Notes: a model not told the origin generated them from the letters alone. A stretch of DNA of 64,000 nt from Neoroseomonas marina (GCF_012927745.1 NZ_JABBKX010000001.1:744001-808000), one strand, 5' to 3'. Positions 1 to 8,758 are shown, counted from the first letter of the stretch. Numbers and translations are program-made.

Positions 1-36
1 ACCGGCCTGACGGTCGGCGGCACCGCGGTCGGCTGA
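1..36 (+). CDS. 3' end of an unidentified gene
   Basis: An open frame enters from the left edge and stops at TGA 34-36, giving a tail of 11 residues ending in Gly-Thr-Ala-Val-Gly. A perfect 12-bp hairpin follows directly, as expected at the end of a transcription unit, which supports this being a true gene end. Too little is present to name the product. Confidence 0.4.
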   Translation, partial: TGLTVGGTAVG

Positions 37-43
37 AGGATTT

Positions 44-73
44 CCTCGCGCCGGCCGGCCCGCCGGCGCGAGG
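44..73 (+). terminator. GC-rich terminator-like hairpin
   Basis: CCTCGCGCCGGC at 44-55 pairs perfectly with GCCGGCGCGAGG at 62-73 across a 6-nt loop. It lies 8 bases after the stop codon at 36. No T-run follows, so it is either a weak intrinsic terminator or an RNA 3'-end stabiliser. Confidence 0.55.
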
Positions 74-101
74 CTTCGGTCGGCTTTCGGGAGCACCGCC
101 C

Positions 102-326
102 ATGGACCCCAGGATCCCTGTCGACGAGGCCGCCCTTCACGCGGTGGAGGAAGAACGGCGCCGCCAGACAGGCGACAATGTCGAAGCCGGCCTGGACGGC
201 GCGGCGGACATCGTGGACCTGACGCTCGATGGCGCGCTGGCGGTCGTGGCCGACGGCGCGGTAGCGGTCGCCGAGGGCGCGGTGAACCTGGTCGGCGCCG
301 TGATCGGCGGGCTGCTCGAAGGCTGA
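102..326 (+). CDS. small Ala/Val/Asp-rich hypothetical protein
   Basis: This encodes 74 residues. The first 30 are charged (a run of Glu and Arg near residue 17). The rest is an Ala/Gly/Val-rich stretch in which short blocks such as DGA and EGA recur every 8-10 residues, suggesting an amphipathic or membrane-associated helix. There is no signal peptide or cysteine. It stands alone between a terminator-like hairpin and the convergent gshA. I do not recognise the family; the frame is credible from its start, its length and its GC-rich third positions. Confidence 0.5.
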   Translation: MDPRIPVDEAALHAVEEERRRQTGDNVEAGLDGAADIVDLTLDGALAVVADGAVAVAEGAVNLVGAVIGGLLEG

Positions 327-339
327 ACGGCCCGGCGGC

Positions 340-1683
340 CTAGATCGCCGCCTCGGAAAAGATCCGCGAGACGTCCCCGCCCCAGGCCGCCGCGTTGCGC
401 TCGAGCCAGCGATCCGCCTGGGTCTGCCCCCTCGCCACCACGAAGTCGAGCGGATCGAGGAACATCTCCTCTCCCGCGCCGCGCGCCTTCAGGCCGTCGC
501 GCGCGATCGCCAGCACGTCACGGGCGACATCGCGCAGCGGCCGCCCGCCGATGCTCGCCTCCAGCGCCTGGGCCGGCACCGCCTCGCGCAGCGCGCGCAT
601 CTCGCCGACGGTCCAGTCCTTGGTCAGCGCCCGCGCGGCCTTCTGCGCGGCGTCGTCGTAGATCAGCCCGACCCAGAAGGCCGGCAGCGCGTTCAGGAAG
701 GCGGGCGCACCGGCGTCGGCGCCGCGCATCTCGAGGAAGCGCTTCAGCCGCACATCGGTGAAGACGGTCGTGACGTGGTCCGCCCAGTCCCCCATCGTTG
801 CGGTGTGGCCCTTGAGCTTCTCCGCCCGGCCTTCGAGGAAGGCGCGGAAGGACATGCCCGCCGCGTCGATCCACTGCCCGTCGCGCATGATGAAGTACAT
901 CGGCACGTCGAGCACCCAGTCGGCGAAGCGCTCGAAGCCGAAGCCGTCCTCGAACACCACGGACGGGATGCCGGTGCGGTCGGGATCGGTGTCGGTCCAG
1001 ACCTTGCCGCGCAGGGTGCGGTAGCCGTTCGGCGTGCCCTCGGCGAAGGGCGAATTGGCGAACAGCGCCGTGGCGAGCGGCTGCAGCGCCAACGACACGC
1101 GCAGCTTCTCGACCATGTCGGCCTCGTCGCCGAAGTCGAGGTTCACCTGCACCGTGCAGGTCCGCAGCATCATGTCGAGGCCCATATGCCCGACCCGCGG
1201 CATGTATTCCCGCATGATCGCGTAGCGACCCTTGGGCATCCACGGCATCTGCGCGCGCGTCGCGAGCGGATGGAAGCCGAGCGGCGCGAAGCCGAGGCCG
1301 AGCGGCGCCGCCACCTGGCGTACCTCATCGAGATGCTGCGCGAGTTCCGCCGCGGCGTCGTGCATGTTCGCGAGCGGCGCGCCGGAGAGTTCGAACTGCC
1401 CGCCGGGCTCGAGCGAGACGGAGGCATCGCCGCGCTTCAGCCCGATCGGATTGCCGCGGTCGAGGATCGGCTGCCACCCGAAGGCCATCAGCCCTTCGAG
1501 CATGGCGCGGATGCCGCCCGGCTCGTAGGGCGGGGGGGCAAGGTCGTCGCGGCGGAAGCCGAACTTCTCGTGCTCGGTCCCGATGCGCCACTGCGCGCGC
1601 GGCTTGCTGCCGGCGGCGAACCACCCGGCAAGCTGACGCGCCGAGGTGATCGGCGTAGGATCCGACTCGCCAGGATTCGACAT
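340..1683 (-). CDS. gshA: glutamate-cysteine ligase
   Basis: This 447-residue protein catalyses the first, ATP-dependent step of cytosolic glutathione synthesis, joining glutamate to cysteine. It is the plant/alphaproteobacterial class rather than the E. coli class: WRIGTEHEKFGF near residue 32 is the nucleotide and glutamate site motif, followed by SVSLEPGGQFELSG near 90 and MMLRTCTVQVNLDF near 170. Length is normal for the class. It begins 36 bases after the rsmE stop on the same strand, so the two genes are probably one transcript, an arrangement I recall from other alphaproteobacteria. Confidence 0.93.
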   Translation of the reverse strand: MSNPGESDPTPITSARQLAGWFAAGSKPRAQWRIGTEHEKFGFRRDDLAPPPYEPGGIRAMLEGLMAFGWQPILDRGNPIGLKRGDASVSLEPGGQFELSGAPLANMHDAAAELAQHLDEVRQVAAPLGLGFAPLGFHPLATRAQMPWMPKGRYAIMREYMPRVGHMGLDMMLRTCTVQVNLDFGDEADMVEKLRVSLALQPLATALFANSPFAEGTPNGYRTLRGKVWTDTDPDRTGIPSVVFEDGFGFERFADWVLDVPMYFIMRDGQWIDAAGMSFRAFLEGRAEKLKGHTATMGDWADHVTTVFTDVRLKRFLEMRGADAGAPAFLNALPAFWVGLIYDDAAQKAARALTKDWTVGEMRALREAVPAQALEASIGGRPLRDVARDVLAIARDGLKARGAGEEMFLDPLDFVVARGQTQADRWLERNAAAWGGDVSRIFSEAAI

Positions 1684-1719
1684 GCAGCCCTTCCGCGGTC
1701 GCCGCAGGACGCGGCGCGT

Positions 1720-2445
1720 TCAGCTCACGTCCCAGTCCCCCGCCAGCGCCTGGAGCACCGCAAGGCCCGCGACCGCCGCCGTCTCGGCCCGCAGGATGCG
1801 GGGGCCGAGGGCGACGGCGGTAACAAAGGGACGACGCATGGCGTCGTCAAGTTCACCCCCCTCGAAGCCGCCCTCGGGTCCGACGAGCCAACCGCAGGGA
1901 AGCCTCATCCCGGCTGCGACATGACGGATCGGCAATGCTCCCCTGCGTTCCGCGGCGACCAGCAGCGGCGTGCCATCCCAGGCATCGAGCGCGGCGTGCA
2001 GGGGCAGCGCGGCGCGGACCTCCGGCACCGACAGCCGCTCGCATTGCTCGGCCGCGCCGCGCGCGATGGCGGCCAGGCGATCGAGGTTCACGCGGTCGAC
2101 GATGCTGCGCCGCGTCATCACCGGCTGGATGACCGAGACGCCGAGCTCCGTCGCCTTCTCCACGATCCAGTCCATCGCGTCCCGCTTGATCGCCGCGACC
2201 ACCAGGCGCAGGTCGGGCTCCGCTGCCGCGCCGCGCTGCCGCGCCCCGAGCGCGAAGGCGCAGCGGTCCTTGCGCAGATGCGCGATGGTTGCGGCGAACT
2301 CCCCGTCGCGGGCGTTGAAGACGGCGACCTCGTCCCCCGCCCCGCGCCGCAGCACGGTGCCGAGGTGGTGCGCCTGGGCCGGCGTGCCGGGGATCTCGGC
2401 GCCCTCGGCCAGGGCGGCGTCGTGGAACAGTCGCGGGGTGGACAT
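1720..2445 (-). CDS. rsmE: 16S rRNA (uracil-1498-N3)-methyltransferase
   Basis: RsmE is a SPOUT-class (knotted) enzyme that methylates U1498 of 16S rRNA in the assembled 30S subunit using SAM. The 241-residue product carries the family signatures EKATELGV, AEQCERLSVP, LVGPEGGFEGGE and LGPRILRAETA in order, the last two forming the SAM-binding knot. I chose the ATG at 2445, giving MSTPRLFHD as in homologues; a GTG at 2460 would add five residues. It is divergent from ubiA, only 29 bases away, and probably cotranscribed with gshA. Confidence 0.93.
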   Translation of the reverse strand: MSTPRLFHDAALAEGAEIPGTPAQAHHLGTVLRRGAGDEVAVFNARDGEFAATIAHLRKDRCAFALGARQRGAAAEPDLRLVVAAIKRDAMDWIVEKATELGVSVIQPVMTRRSIVDRVNLDRLAAIARGAAEQCERLSVPEVRAALPLHAALDAWDGTPLLVAAERRGALPIRHVAAGMRLPCGWLVGPEGGFEGGELDDAMRRPFVTAVALGPRILRAETAAVAGLAVLQALAGDWDVS

Positions 2446-2474
2446 GGCGGGTCTCCGCACCCCTTATACGGCGC

Positions 2475-3374
2475 GTGAGCGGCTATACCGACATCCGCGC
2501 CGGCGGCTGGGTCGCGCGCCTGCCCGAGGGCTGGCGCCCCTATGCCCTGCTGATGCGCCTCGACCGCCCGATCGGGTCCTGGCTGCTGTTCCTGCCCGGC
2601 CTCTGGGCCTTCGCCATGGCCGCGCCCTCCTGGGGGCGTGGGCTGTGGCTGACCGTCCTGTTCGGCCTGGGCGCCGTGCTGATGCGCGGCGCGGGCTGCG
2701 TGGTGAACGACCTCTGGGACCGCGACCTCGACCGCCAGGTGGAACGCACGGCGGGGCGGCCGCTGGCCTCGGGCGCGGTGCGGCCGAAGCAGGCGCTCGC
2801 CTTCCTGCTCGGGCTGCTGCTCGTCTCGCTGCTGATCCTGGTGCAACTGCCCTGGGCGGCGATCCTGCTCGGCGTGCTCTCGCTGGTGCCGATCGCGCTC
2901 TATCCGCTCGCGAAGCGCCTGACGGACTGGCCGCAGGCGGTGCTCGGCGTCGTGTTCTCCTGGGCGGCGCCGATGGGCTACGCCTCGGCGACCGGCGGGC
3001 TGGATGCGGCGGCGATCGCGCTCTGGGCCGCGGGCTTCTTCTGGATCCTCGGCTACGACACGATCTACGCGCACCAGGACCGCGAGGACGATGCGCTGGT
3101 CGGCATCCGCTCCACCGCGCTGCGGTTCGGCGAGAAGACGCGCCCCTTCCTCGCCGCCTGCTATGCGGTGACGCTCGTGCTGCTGCTGCTGGCGGGCTGG
3201 CTCGCGGGCCTGTCCTGGCTCTACGTCCCGGCGCTGCTGCTGCCGGCGGCGCTGCTGGCGCGGCAGGTCGTGACGATCGACATCGGCGATCCGGCGCTGT
3301 GCCTGCGGCTGTTCAAGGCGAACCGCGATGTCGGCCTCGCGATCGCGCTCGCCTTCCTGATCGGCCGGCTGTGA
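2475..3374 (+). CDS. ubiA: 4-hydroxybenzoate polyprenyltransferase
   Basis: UbiA is an inner-membrane prenyltransferase that attaches the polyprenyl tail to 4-hydroxybenzoate in ubiquinone synthesis. The 299-residue protein has about eight hydrophobic segments and both Asp-rich magnesium/diphosphate motifs: NDLWDRDLD near residue 78 and YAHQDREDD near 197. The start is GTG; the next Met lies after the conserved N-terminal segment and is too late. The stop overlaps the start of the downstream methyltransferase (GTGA), so the two are translationally coupled. Confidence 0.93.
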   Translation: MSGYTDIRAGGWVARLPEGWRPYALLMRLDRPIGSWLLFLPGLWAFAMAAPSWGRGLWLTVLFGLGAVLMRGAGCVVNDLWDRDLDRQVERTAGRPLASGAVRPKQALAFLLGLLLVSLLILVQLPWAAILLGVLSLVPIALYPLAKRLTDWPQAVLGVVFSWAAPMGYASATGGLDAAAIALWAAGFFWILGYDTIYAHQDREDDALVGIRSTALRFGEKTRPFLAACYAVTLVLLLLAGWLAGLSWLYVPALLLPAALLARQVVTIDIGDPALCLRLFKANRDVGLAIALAFLIGRL

Positions 3375-4012
3375 GCCCCGAGGATTTCGTGCGGACCCAC
3401 ACCGCGGTCGCGCGCGCGTCGATCGTGCCCGAGATCGCGCTCCACCTCGCCAGCGAGATCACGCCGATCTGGCAGGCCACGGAGGAATGGCTGAAGGAAC
3501 GCAACATCGAGCCGCCCTTCTGGGCCTTCGCCTGGCCCGGCGGGCAGGCGACGGCGCGGCTGCTGCTGGACGAACCGGCACGCGTCGCAGGCAAGCGGGT
3601 TCTCGACTTTGCCGCCGGCTGCGGCATCGCCGCCATCGCGGCCGCGAAATCCGGCGCCGCGCTGGTCGAAGCCGCGGAGATCGACCCCCTCGCGCTGGCC
3701 GCCGTGCGACTCAACGCCACCTTGAACGGTGTGTCGGTCGCGACGCCCGAGGGCGACATCGTCGGCGCGCCCTGCCGCTGGGACGTCATCCTCGCCGGCG
3801 ACGTCTGCTACGAGGCGCCGATGACGGCGCACATCCTGCCTTGGCTGCGCGGGATGGCGGCAACAGGCGCCGATGTGCTCCTCGCCGATCCCGGCCGCGC
3901 CTACCTGCCGCGCGAGGGTCTCGAGCCCCTGTCCCGCCACGCCGTGCCGACGACGCTGGAACTCGAGGACCGCACCCTGCGCGAGGTAACGCTCTTCCGC
4001 CTGTTGCCTTAG
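3371..4012 (+). CDS. class I SAM-dependent protein lysine methyltransferase (ETF-beta type)
   Basis: This 213-residue methyltransferase has SAM motif I as LDFAAGCGIAAIAAAKSGA near residue 77 and an acidic strand-2 end (AEIDPLAL). GDVCYE near 143 fits the D-x-x-[FY]-[DE]-like post-motif typical of the METTL20/electron-transfer-flavoprotein beta-subunit lysine methyltransferases common in alphaproteobacteria. PPFWAFAWPGGQA near residue 47 is also family-like. GTG at 3371 overlaps the ubiA stop. The substrate (lysines of ETF beta) is inferred from family resemblance only; ribosomal protein methylation is an alternative. Confidence 0.8.
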   Translation: MSPEDFVRTHTAVARASIVPEIALHLASEITPIWQATEEWLKERNIEPPFWAFAWPGGQATARLLLDEPARVAGKRVLDFAAGCGIAAIAAAKSGAALVEAAEIDPLALAAVRLNATLNGVSVATPEGDIVGAPCRWDVILAGDVCYEAPMTAHILPWLRGMAATGADVLLADPGRAYLPREGLEPLSRHAVPTTLELEDRTLREVTLFRLLP

Positions 4013-5271
4013 CGCGTCGCCTGATCGAGGAAGCGCAGCAGCGCCGCCATGTCCTCGGCATTCTCGATGCGCTGCACCGGCATCTTCGTCCCCGGCGTCA
4101 CCACGTCCGGCCCGCGGGTGAACAGATCCGCGAACGTCTCCGGCGTCCAGACGATGTCCCCGCGCGCGAGCCGATCCGAATAGGCATAGCCCGCGACGCT
4201 GCCCATCCGACGCCCGAACAGCCCGTGCAGGTTCGGCCCGGCCATGTTGCCGCCCTCGGGCGTCAGGGCATGGCAGGCGGAACAGGCCCGGAAGACCCGC
4301 GCGCCATGCTGGTCGAGGCCCGCGCGGGTGTCCTCGGCCGCCGCTTCCCGCACCGGGCCGATCGCGCGGCCCGCGAGCGCATCCCAGCGCCGCACGCGCC
4401 GATCGGCGCCGCCCGTCCACAATGTGCGCCCATCCGCGTCGAAAGCGGCCGACCAGACGGGCGTACCCGGCCCATCCAGCGTGTGCAGCAACCGCCCCTC
4501 CGGCAGGCCAAGGATCGCGACACTGCCGCCGAGCGTCCCCGCCGCCAGCAGCGTCCCGCGCGCATTCGCTGCCAACGCGACCACCGGCCGCCCCGCGGCG
4601 AGGATCTCGCGCACCTCCCCATTCGCAGCCACCAGGCGCACGCGGCCGTCGACGCCGCCCGCGGCCAGCGCCCCGTCGGGCAAGGCGACGAGCGCTGTCT
4701 GCGGAAGGCCGAACTCGGCGATCGTCTCCGGCACGCCATCCGCGCCCCAGGCGCGCAGCGTTCCGTCGTAGCCGGCGCTCACCGGCACGCCGTCGCTGCG
4801 GAAGGCCACCGCGTTCACGTTGCCGCGGTGGCCTTCCAGAACGCGCGGCGCCGCGCCCTCGCGCCACAGCCGCACCGTGCCGTCCCAGGCGGCCGAGGCC
4901 AGGACGCCATCGTGCCAGGCGAGCCCCGCCACCGGCCCCTCATGCCCGTCCAGCACGCGCTCCGGCGTGCCGCCGCGCGGATCCGGTCCCCAGAGCGCGA
5001 TGCGCCCATCCTCCCCGCCCGAGGCGAAGCGCCCGCCGGGAAGTGCGGCGAGCGCATTCACCGCCCCCGCATGCCAGCGCACCACCGCCCGCGCGTGCCC
5101 AGCCGCGCGGTCCCAGACGATCATCGACTGGTCGAAGCCCGCCGAGGCCAGGCTGCCGCCCTCCGGCGCCACGGCCAGCGCGCGCACCGGCCCGCCATGC
5201 ACCGCGCCCTGGTCCTGCGCGGCGGCCGGCAGCGTCAGCGCCGCAAGCAGCAACGCCAGCCGGGCGATCAC
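4009..5271 (-). CDS. periplasmic WD40 beta-propeller fused to a c-type cytochrome
   Basis: The 420-residue precursor starts at GTG 5271 with a signal peptide (ALLLAALTLPAAAQ). About seven WD40-type repeats follow, each about 40 residues with GH/WD-like ends (DQSMIVWD, DGRIALWG, DGTVRLWR, DGTLRAWG, DGRVRLVA, GGSVAILG, DRRVRRWD), enough to close a seven-bladed propeller. The C-terminal 100 residues are a class I cytochrome c domain with CSACH haem site and a probable Met ligand in GTKMPVQR. It should be an exported electron carrier with a protein-docking platform. The start overlaps the stop of the upstream SDR (GTGA). The 3' ends of this gene and the convergent methyltransferase overlap by 4 bases. 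Redox partner unknown. Confidence 0.82.
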   Translation of the reverse strand: MIARLALLLAALTLPAAAQDQGAVHGGPVRALAVAPEGGSLASAGFDQSMIVWDRAAGHARAVVRWHAGAVNALAALPGGRFASGGEDGRIALWGPDPRGGTPERVLDGHEGPVAGLAWHDGVLASAAWDGTVRLWREGAAPRVLEGHRGNVNAVAFRSDGVPVSAGYDGTLRAWGADGVPETIAEFGLPQTALVALPDGALAAGGVDGRVRLVAANGEVREILAAGRPVVALAANARGTLLAAGTLGGSVAILGLPEGRLLHTLDGPGTPVWSAAFDADGRTLWTGGADRRVRRWDALAGRAIGPVREAAAEDTRAGLDQHGARVFRACSACHALTPEGGNMAGPNLHGLFGRRMGSVAGYAYSDRLARGDIVWTPETFADLFTRGPDVVTPGTKMPVQRIENAEDMAALLRFLDQATR

Positions 5272-6017
5272 ACGACGACCCCGCCGCTCACATGGATCAC
5301 CTGGCCGGTCACGTAGCCCGCGCCCGGCGAGGCGAGGAAGGCGACCGCCGCCGCCACGTCGTCCGGCTGGCCGAGCCGGCGCATCGGGATGCGCGCCGCG
5401 ATCGCCTCCCACTGCGCCTTGTCGAGCGCGGCATGGGTCCCTGGGTCCTTCTGCGTGTAGCCCGGCGCCACCGCGTTCACCGTCACCGCCGGCGCCCATT
5501 CCAGGGCCAGCGCCTTCACCAGCGCCTCGACCCCCGCCTTCGCCGCGGCCGAGGCCGGGAAGATCGTGACGTCGTTGCGGAACAGGTGCGCGACGAAGGA
5601 GGAGACGGCGACCAGCCGCGGATCGCGCCCCTGCTGCAGGATCGGCCCGGCCTCCCGCGCCAGCCGCAGGAAGGCGAGCGCGATGGCGTCGTGGCTCTTC
5701 GCGAAGGCGGCGTCGGTCAGCCCCGCCACCGGCGTGCGGTCGGCGAAGCCGGCGTTCGAGACCACGACATCGAGGCCACCAAGCAGTTCCGCCGCCTCCT
5801 TCACCGTGCGTTCCGGCGCCCCGGGTTCGGCGAGGTCGCAGAACACCTCGTAGGCGACGCCGCCGCGGGCACGGATGGCCTCGGCGGTGCGGGCCGCGCC
5901 CTCGCGGTTGCCGCGGGTGTGAACGGCGATGGCGACGCCCGGCGCGGCGAGCGCCCGGCAGCAGGCGGCGCCGATCCCGCTCGCTGCGCCGGTGACGAGG
6001 ATGTTGCGGTCCGCCAT
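5268..6017 (-). CDS. SDR family NAD(P)-dependent oxidoreductase
   Basis: A 249-residue classical short-chain dehydrogenase. ILVTGAASGIGAA near residue 5 is the nucleotide-binding glycine motif, VVSNAG near 86 is the NNAG-like element, and the catalytic Ser lies in VAVSSF near 137. The usual YxxxK is present in altered form: the segment around residue 155 reads FPASAAAKAGVE, so the active-site Tyr appears replaced by Ser or displaced, while Lys is kept. The C-terminal VTGQVIHVSGGVVV is typical. It is coupled by a GTGA overlap to the WD40-cytochrome gene. Substrate unknown; the missing Tyr makes full dehydrogenase activity doubtful. Confidence 0.83.
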   Translation of the reverse strand: MADRNILVTGAASGIGAACCRALAAPGVAIAVHTRGNREGAARTAEAIRARGGVAYEVFCDLAEPGAPERTVKEAAELLGGLDVVVSNAGFADRTPVAGLTDAAFAKSHDAIALAFLRLAREAGPILQQGRDPRLVAVSSFVAHLFRNDVTIFPASAAAKAGVEALVKALALEWAPAVTVNAVAPGYTQKDPGTHAALDKAQWEAIAARIPMRRLGQPDDVAAAVAFLASPGAGYVTGQVIHVSGGVVV

Positions 6018-6066
6018 GCGTGAAAGGTCCCGATCGATGCCGGGCGACTATAGGTGCCGCGGCGGC

Positions 6067-6085
6067 GGAGGGGCAGCACCCCTCC
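6067..6085 (-). terminator. hairpin after emrB
   Basis: GGAGGGG at 6067-6073 and CCCCTCC at 6079-6085 form a 7-bp stem with a 5-nt loop, beginning 6 bases past the emrB stop on the minus strand. There is no U-tract. It probably marks the end of the marR-emrAB transcript. Confidence 0.35.
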
Positions 6086-6090
6086 TCCGG

Positions 6091-7629
6091 TCAGTCCATC
6101 GCGGCGTGGCCGGGCTCGGCCGGCCGCAGCGTCGCCGGGCGGCGCATCAGAAGCACCAGGATCGCGGTCGGGATGCAGAGCAGCAGCAGCAGGTGAAAGT
6201 CGTTGGCATAGGCCATGACCTGCGCCTGCCGGGTCACCTCGGCATTCAGCAGCGCCGCGCCGGCGGGCGTGCCGGGATCCCAGAACTGCGCCACGCCCGG
6301 CAGGTGCAGCAGCCGGTTCAGCGGGCTCACCAGCGCGGCGATCTCCGCATGCAGGACCTGGCTGTCATGCTCGAGCACCGCAATGGTGGCCGAGATGCCG
6401 ATGGCGCTGCCGATGTTGCGCACCAGGCTGGTCAGCGCCGTGCCGTCGGTGCGCAGGTCGGGCGACAGGGTCGCGAAGGCGATGACCTGCAGCGGGACGA
6501 AGATGAAGCCGAGCCCGAATCCCTGCGCCGCCGTGGTGAACATCAGGTGGTGCGCGTTGAGGTCCGGCGTCCAGCCGGTCATGTCCCACAGCGACCAGCC
6601 CATCACGGCGATGCCGAACATCATGAGCGCGCGCGGATCGACGCGGTCGGCGACGCGCCCGGCGACCATCATCGCCATCATCGTGCCGACGCCGCGCGGC
6701 GCCAGCACCAGCCCCGCATCGAAGACCGGATAGCCACCCAGCGTCTGCAGGTAGGGCGCGAGCAGCGCGGAGGTCGAGAACAGGATCGCGCCGACCACGA
6801 ACATCATCATCAGGCCGGAGAGGAAGTTGCGGTCCCTGAAGATCCGCGGCGGGATGAAGGGCCGCGGCGCCGTCAACAGGTGCACGAGAAACAGCCAGAG
6901 CCCGAGCGCCGCGACGCCCGCCTCGATCAGGATCTCGGTCGATTCGAACCAGTCCTCCCGCTGCCCGCGGTCGAGCATCAGTTGCAGCGCGCCGATGCCG
7001 ATGCTGAGCGCGGCGAAGCCGAAGACGTCGAAGGGCCGCGCGGTCGCCGGACGGTCGTCATGCAGGAAGATGGACAGCCCCGCGAAGGCGAGCAGTCCGA
7101 CCGGCAGGTTCACATAGAAGACCCAGCGCCAGTCGTAGGCTTCCGTAAGCCAGCCGCCGAGCGTCGGCCCGAGGATCGGCCCGAGCATCACGCCCATGCC
7201 CCAGACCGCCATCGCCGAGCCCCGCCGCGCCGGCGGGTAGATGTCGAGCATGGTCGCCTGGGACAGCGGCACCAGCGCCGCGCCGAAGGCGCCCTGCATC
7301 AGGCGGAACGCCACCATCTGCTCGAGCGACTGCGCCGCCCCGCACAGCACGGAAGCGAAGGTGAAGCCGCCCACCGAGATCAGAAAGATCCGCTTCCGCC
7401 CGTAGCGCGCCGCGAGCGCGCCGACGGGCGAGGTGAAGATCGCGGCGGCGACGATGTAGGAGGTCAGGACCCAGGTGACCTGGTCCGCCGTGGAGGACAG
7501 CCCGCCCTGCATGTAGGGCAGCGCGACATTCGCGATGGTGCCGTCCAGCGCCTGCATCAGCGTCGCCGCCATGGCGCAGACGGTGATCAGCGCGCGGTTC
7601 GGTTCCCCGCCTTGCGTGGCCTCGGCCAT
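6091..7629 (-). CDS. emrB: DHA2-family MFS multidrug exporter, EmrB-like
   Basis: A 512-residue inner-membrane proton antiporter of the 14-helix DHA2 family. The N-terminal motif ALDGTIANVALPYMQGGL is characteristic of EmrB/QacA proteins. GALAARYGRKRIFL near 78 is the cytoplasmic loop motif A, and the PxxGP-type antiporter signature region is at MLGPILGPTLGGWL near residue 148. With the adaptor encoded just upstream it should form a pump across both membranes with a TolC-type channel, which is not in the window. It is the last gene of a marR-emrA-emrB operon (13 bases after emrA). Confidence 0.9.
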   Translation of the reverse strand: MAEATQGGEPNRALITVCAMAATLMQALDGTIANVALPYMQGGLSSTADQVTWVLTSYIVAAAIFTSPVGALAARYGRKRIFLISVGGFTFASVLCGAAQSLEQMVAFRLMQGAFGAALVPLSQATMLDIYPPARRGSAMAVWGMGVMLGPILGPTLGGWLTEAYDWRWVFYVNLPVGLLAFAGLSIFLHDDRPATARPFDVFGFAALSIGIGALQLMLDRGQREDWFESTEILIEAGVAALGLWLFLVHLLTAPRPFIPPRIFRDRNFLSGLMMMFVVGAILFSTSALLAPYLQTLGGYPVFDAGLVLAPRGVGTMMAMMVAGRVADRVDPRALMMFGIAVMGWSLWDMTGWTPDLNAHHLMFTTAAQGFGLGFIFVPLQVIAFATLSPDLRTDGTALTSLVRNIGSAIGISATIAVLEHDSQVLHAEIAALVSPLNRLLHLPGVAQFWDPGTPAGAALLNAEVTRQAQVMAYANDFHLLLLLCIPTAILVLLMRRPATLRPAEPGHAAMD

Positions 7630-7642
7630 GGCACGGCGCGCC

Positions 7643-8758
7643 TCAGAACAGGTCCGAGAGGCTGCGGCGATGGCCCGTGTCGATCGTCGCCACCACGCTC
7701 ATGCCCGCGCGCAGCGGCGGGGCGCCCTCGGCCGCATCGACCTGCACGCGCACCGGCACGCGCTGGACCACCTTCACCCAGTTGCCGCTGGTGTTCTGGG
7801 CCGGCAACACCGAGAACTGCGCGCCGGTCGCCGGTGCGATGGACTGCACGTGCCCATGCCAGGTACGGCCCGGATAGGCGTCGACGGTGAAGGTGACGTC
7901 GTTGCCCGGACGGACATGGGTCAGGTCCGTCTCCTTCGGATTCACCTCGATCCAGGCGCGGGCGGACCCGACCAGGCCGAGCGCCGGCGTCGCCGCGGCG
8001 AGATACAGGCCCGGCTGCACCGCCTCCACGCGCGTCACTACGCCGTCGAAGGGCGCGCGCACGGTGCTGTGCGCCCATTGCCGCCGCGCCTCGTCGAGCG
8101 CGGCCTGCGCCTGCATCACCTCGGGCTGGCGTTCGACCGGCAGGTCGGGATCGCCGCCGAGGCGCGCCAGCTGCACCACCGCCTGCTGGCGGAGGCTCGC
8201 GAGCTGCTGTTCCGCCCGCTGCAGCCCGAAGCGCGAATCATCGTAGGACGCGCGGGACACGGCGGAGGTGTGCACGAGGCTCTGGGCGCGCTCGAACTGC
8301 GCGCGGGCGAGGTCGACGGCCGCTTCCTGCGCCGCGACGTCGCGCTGCATGCGCGTGAGGTCCTCCCGCAGCGCGGTCACCGACAGGACCGCCTGCCGCA
8401 ACCGCGCCTCGGCGCCGGCCGCCGCGATCTCGAAGGGCCTGGGGTCGAGGCTGTAGAGCACCTCGCCCGCACGGACCTGCTGGCCCTCATGCACCGGCAC
8501 GTCGCGCACGATGCCGGCGACGTCGGTCGAGACCATCAGCAGGTCGGCGTGGACATAGGCGTTGTCGGAGGACACGTAGCGTCCGCCCGACAGCCAGCCC
8601 CATCCCGCCGTACCGATCGCCGCGACGATGCCCGCTGCCATCAGCGCATGGCGCAGGCGCCGCCGGCGCGTCGCCTCGGGGTCGGGGTCGCGGATGGGCG
8701 TGGCCGCGCTCGCGCGCTCCATCGCGCGCGGCGCTTCGTTCAACGGGCCTTCAGGCAT
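7643..8758 (-). CDS. emrA: HlyD-family periplasmic adaptor, EmrA-like
   Basis: This 371-residue membrane-fusion protein links the EmrB pump to an outer-membrane channel. It has an N-terminal anchor (ALMAAGIVAAIGTAGWGWL, near residue 40) and a biotinyl-lipoyl hairpin (VHEGQQVRAGEVLYSLD near 95). A coiled-coil of about 100 residues follows, then the second lipoyl half (STVRAPFDGVVTRVEAVQPG) and a beta-barrel domain near VNPKETDLTHVRPG. It lies between marR (12 bases upstream) and emrB and is surely in the same operon. Confidence 0.9.
   Translation of the reverse strand: MPEGPLNEAPRAMERASAATPIRDPDPEATRRRRLRHALMAAGIVAAIGTAGWGWLSGGRYVSSDNAYVHADLLMVSTDVAGIVRDVPVHEGQQVRAGEVLYSLDPRPFEIAAAGAEARLRQAVLSVTALREDLTRMQRDVAAQEAAVDLARAQFERAQSLVHTSAVSRASYDDSRFGLQRAEQQLASLRQQAVVQLARLGGDPDLPVERQPEVMQAQAALDEARRQWAHSTVRAPFDGVVTRVEAVQPGLYLAAATPALGLVGSARAWIEVNPKETDLTHVRPGNDVTFTVDAYPGRTWHGHVQSIAPATGAQFSVLPAQNTSGNWVKVVQRVPVRVQVDAAEGAPPLRAGMSVVATIDTGHRRSLSDLF

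Noticed and set aside
775..2478. Open frame of over 560 codons on the plus strand opposite gshA and rsmE
   Set aside because: It mirrors the codon pattern of the two real minus-strand genes, is extremely Arg/Ala/Gly-rich and shows no family motif; such shadows are normal at this GC content.
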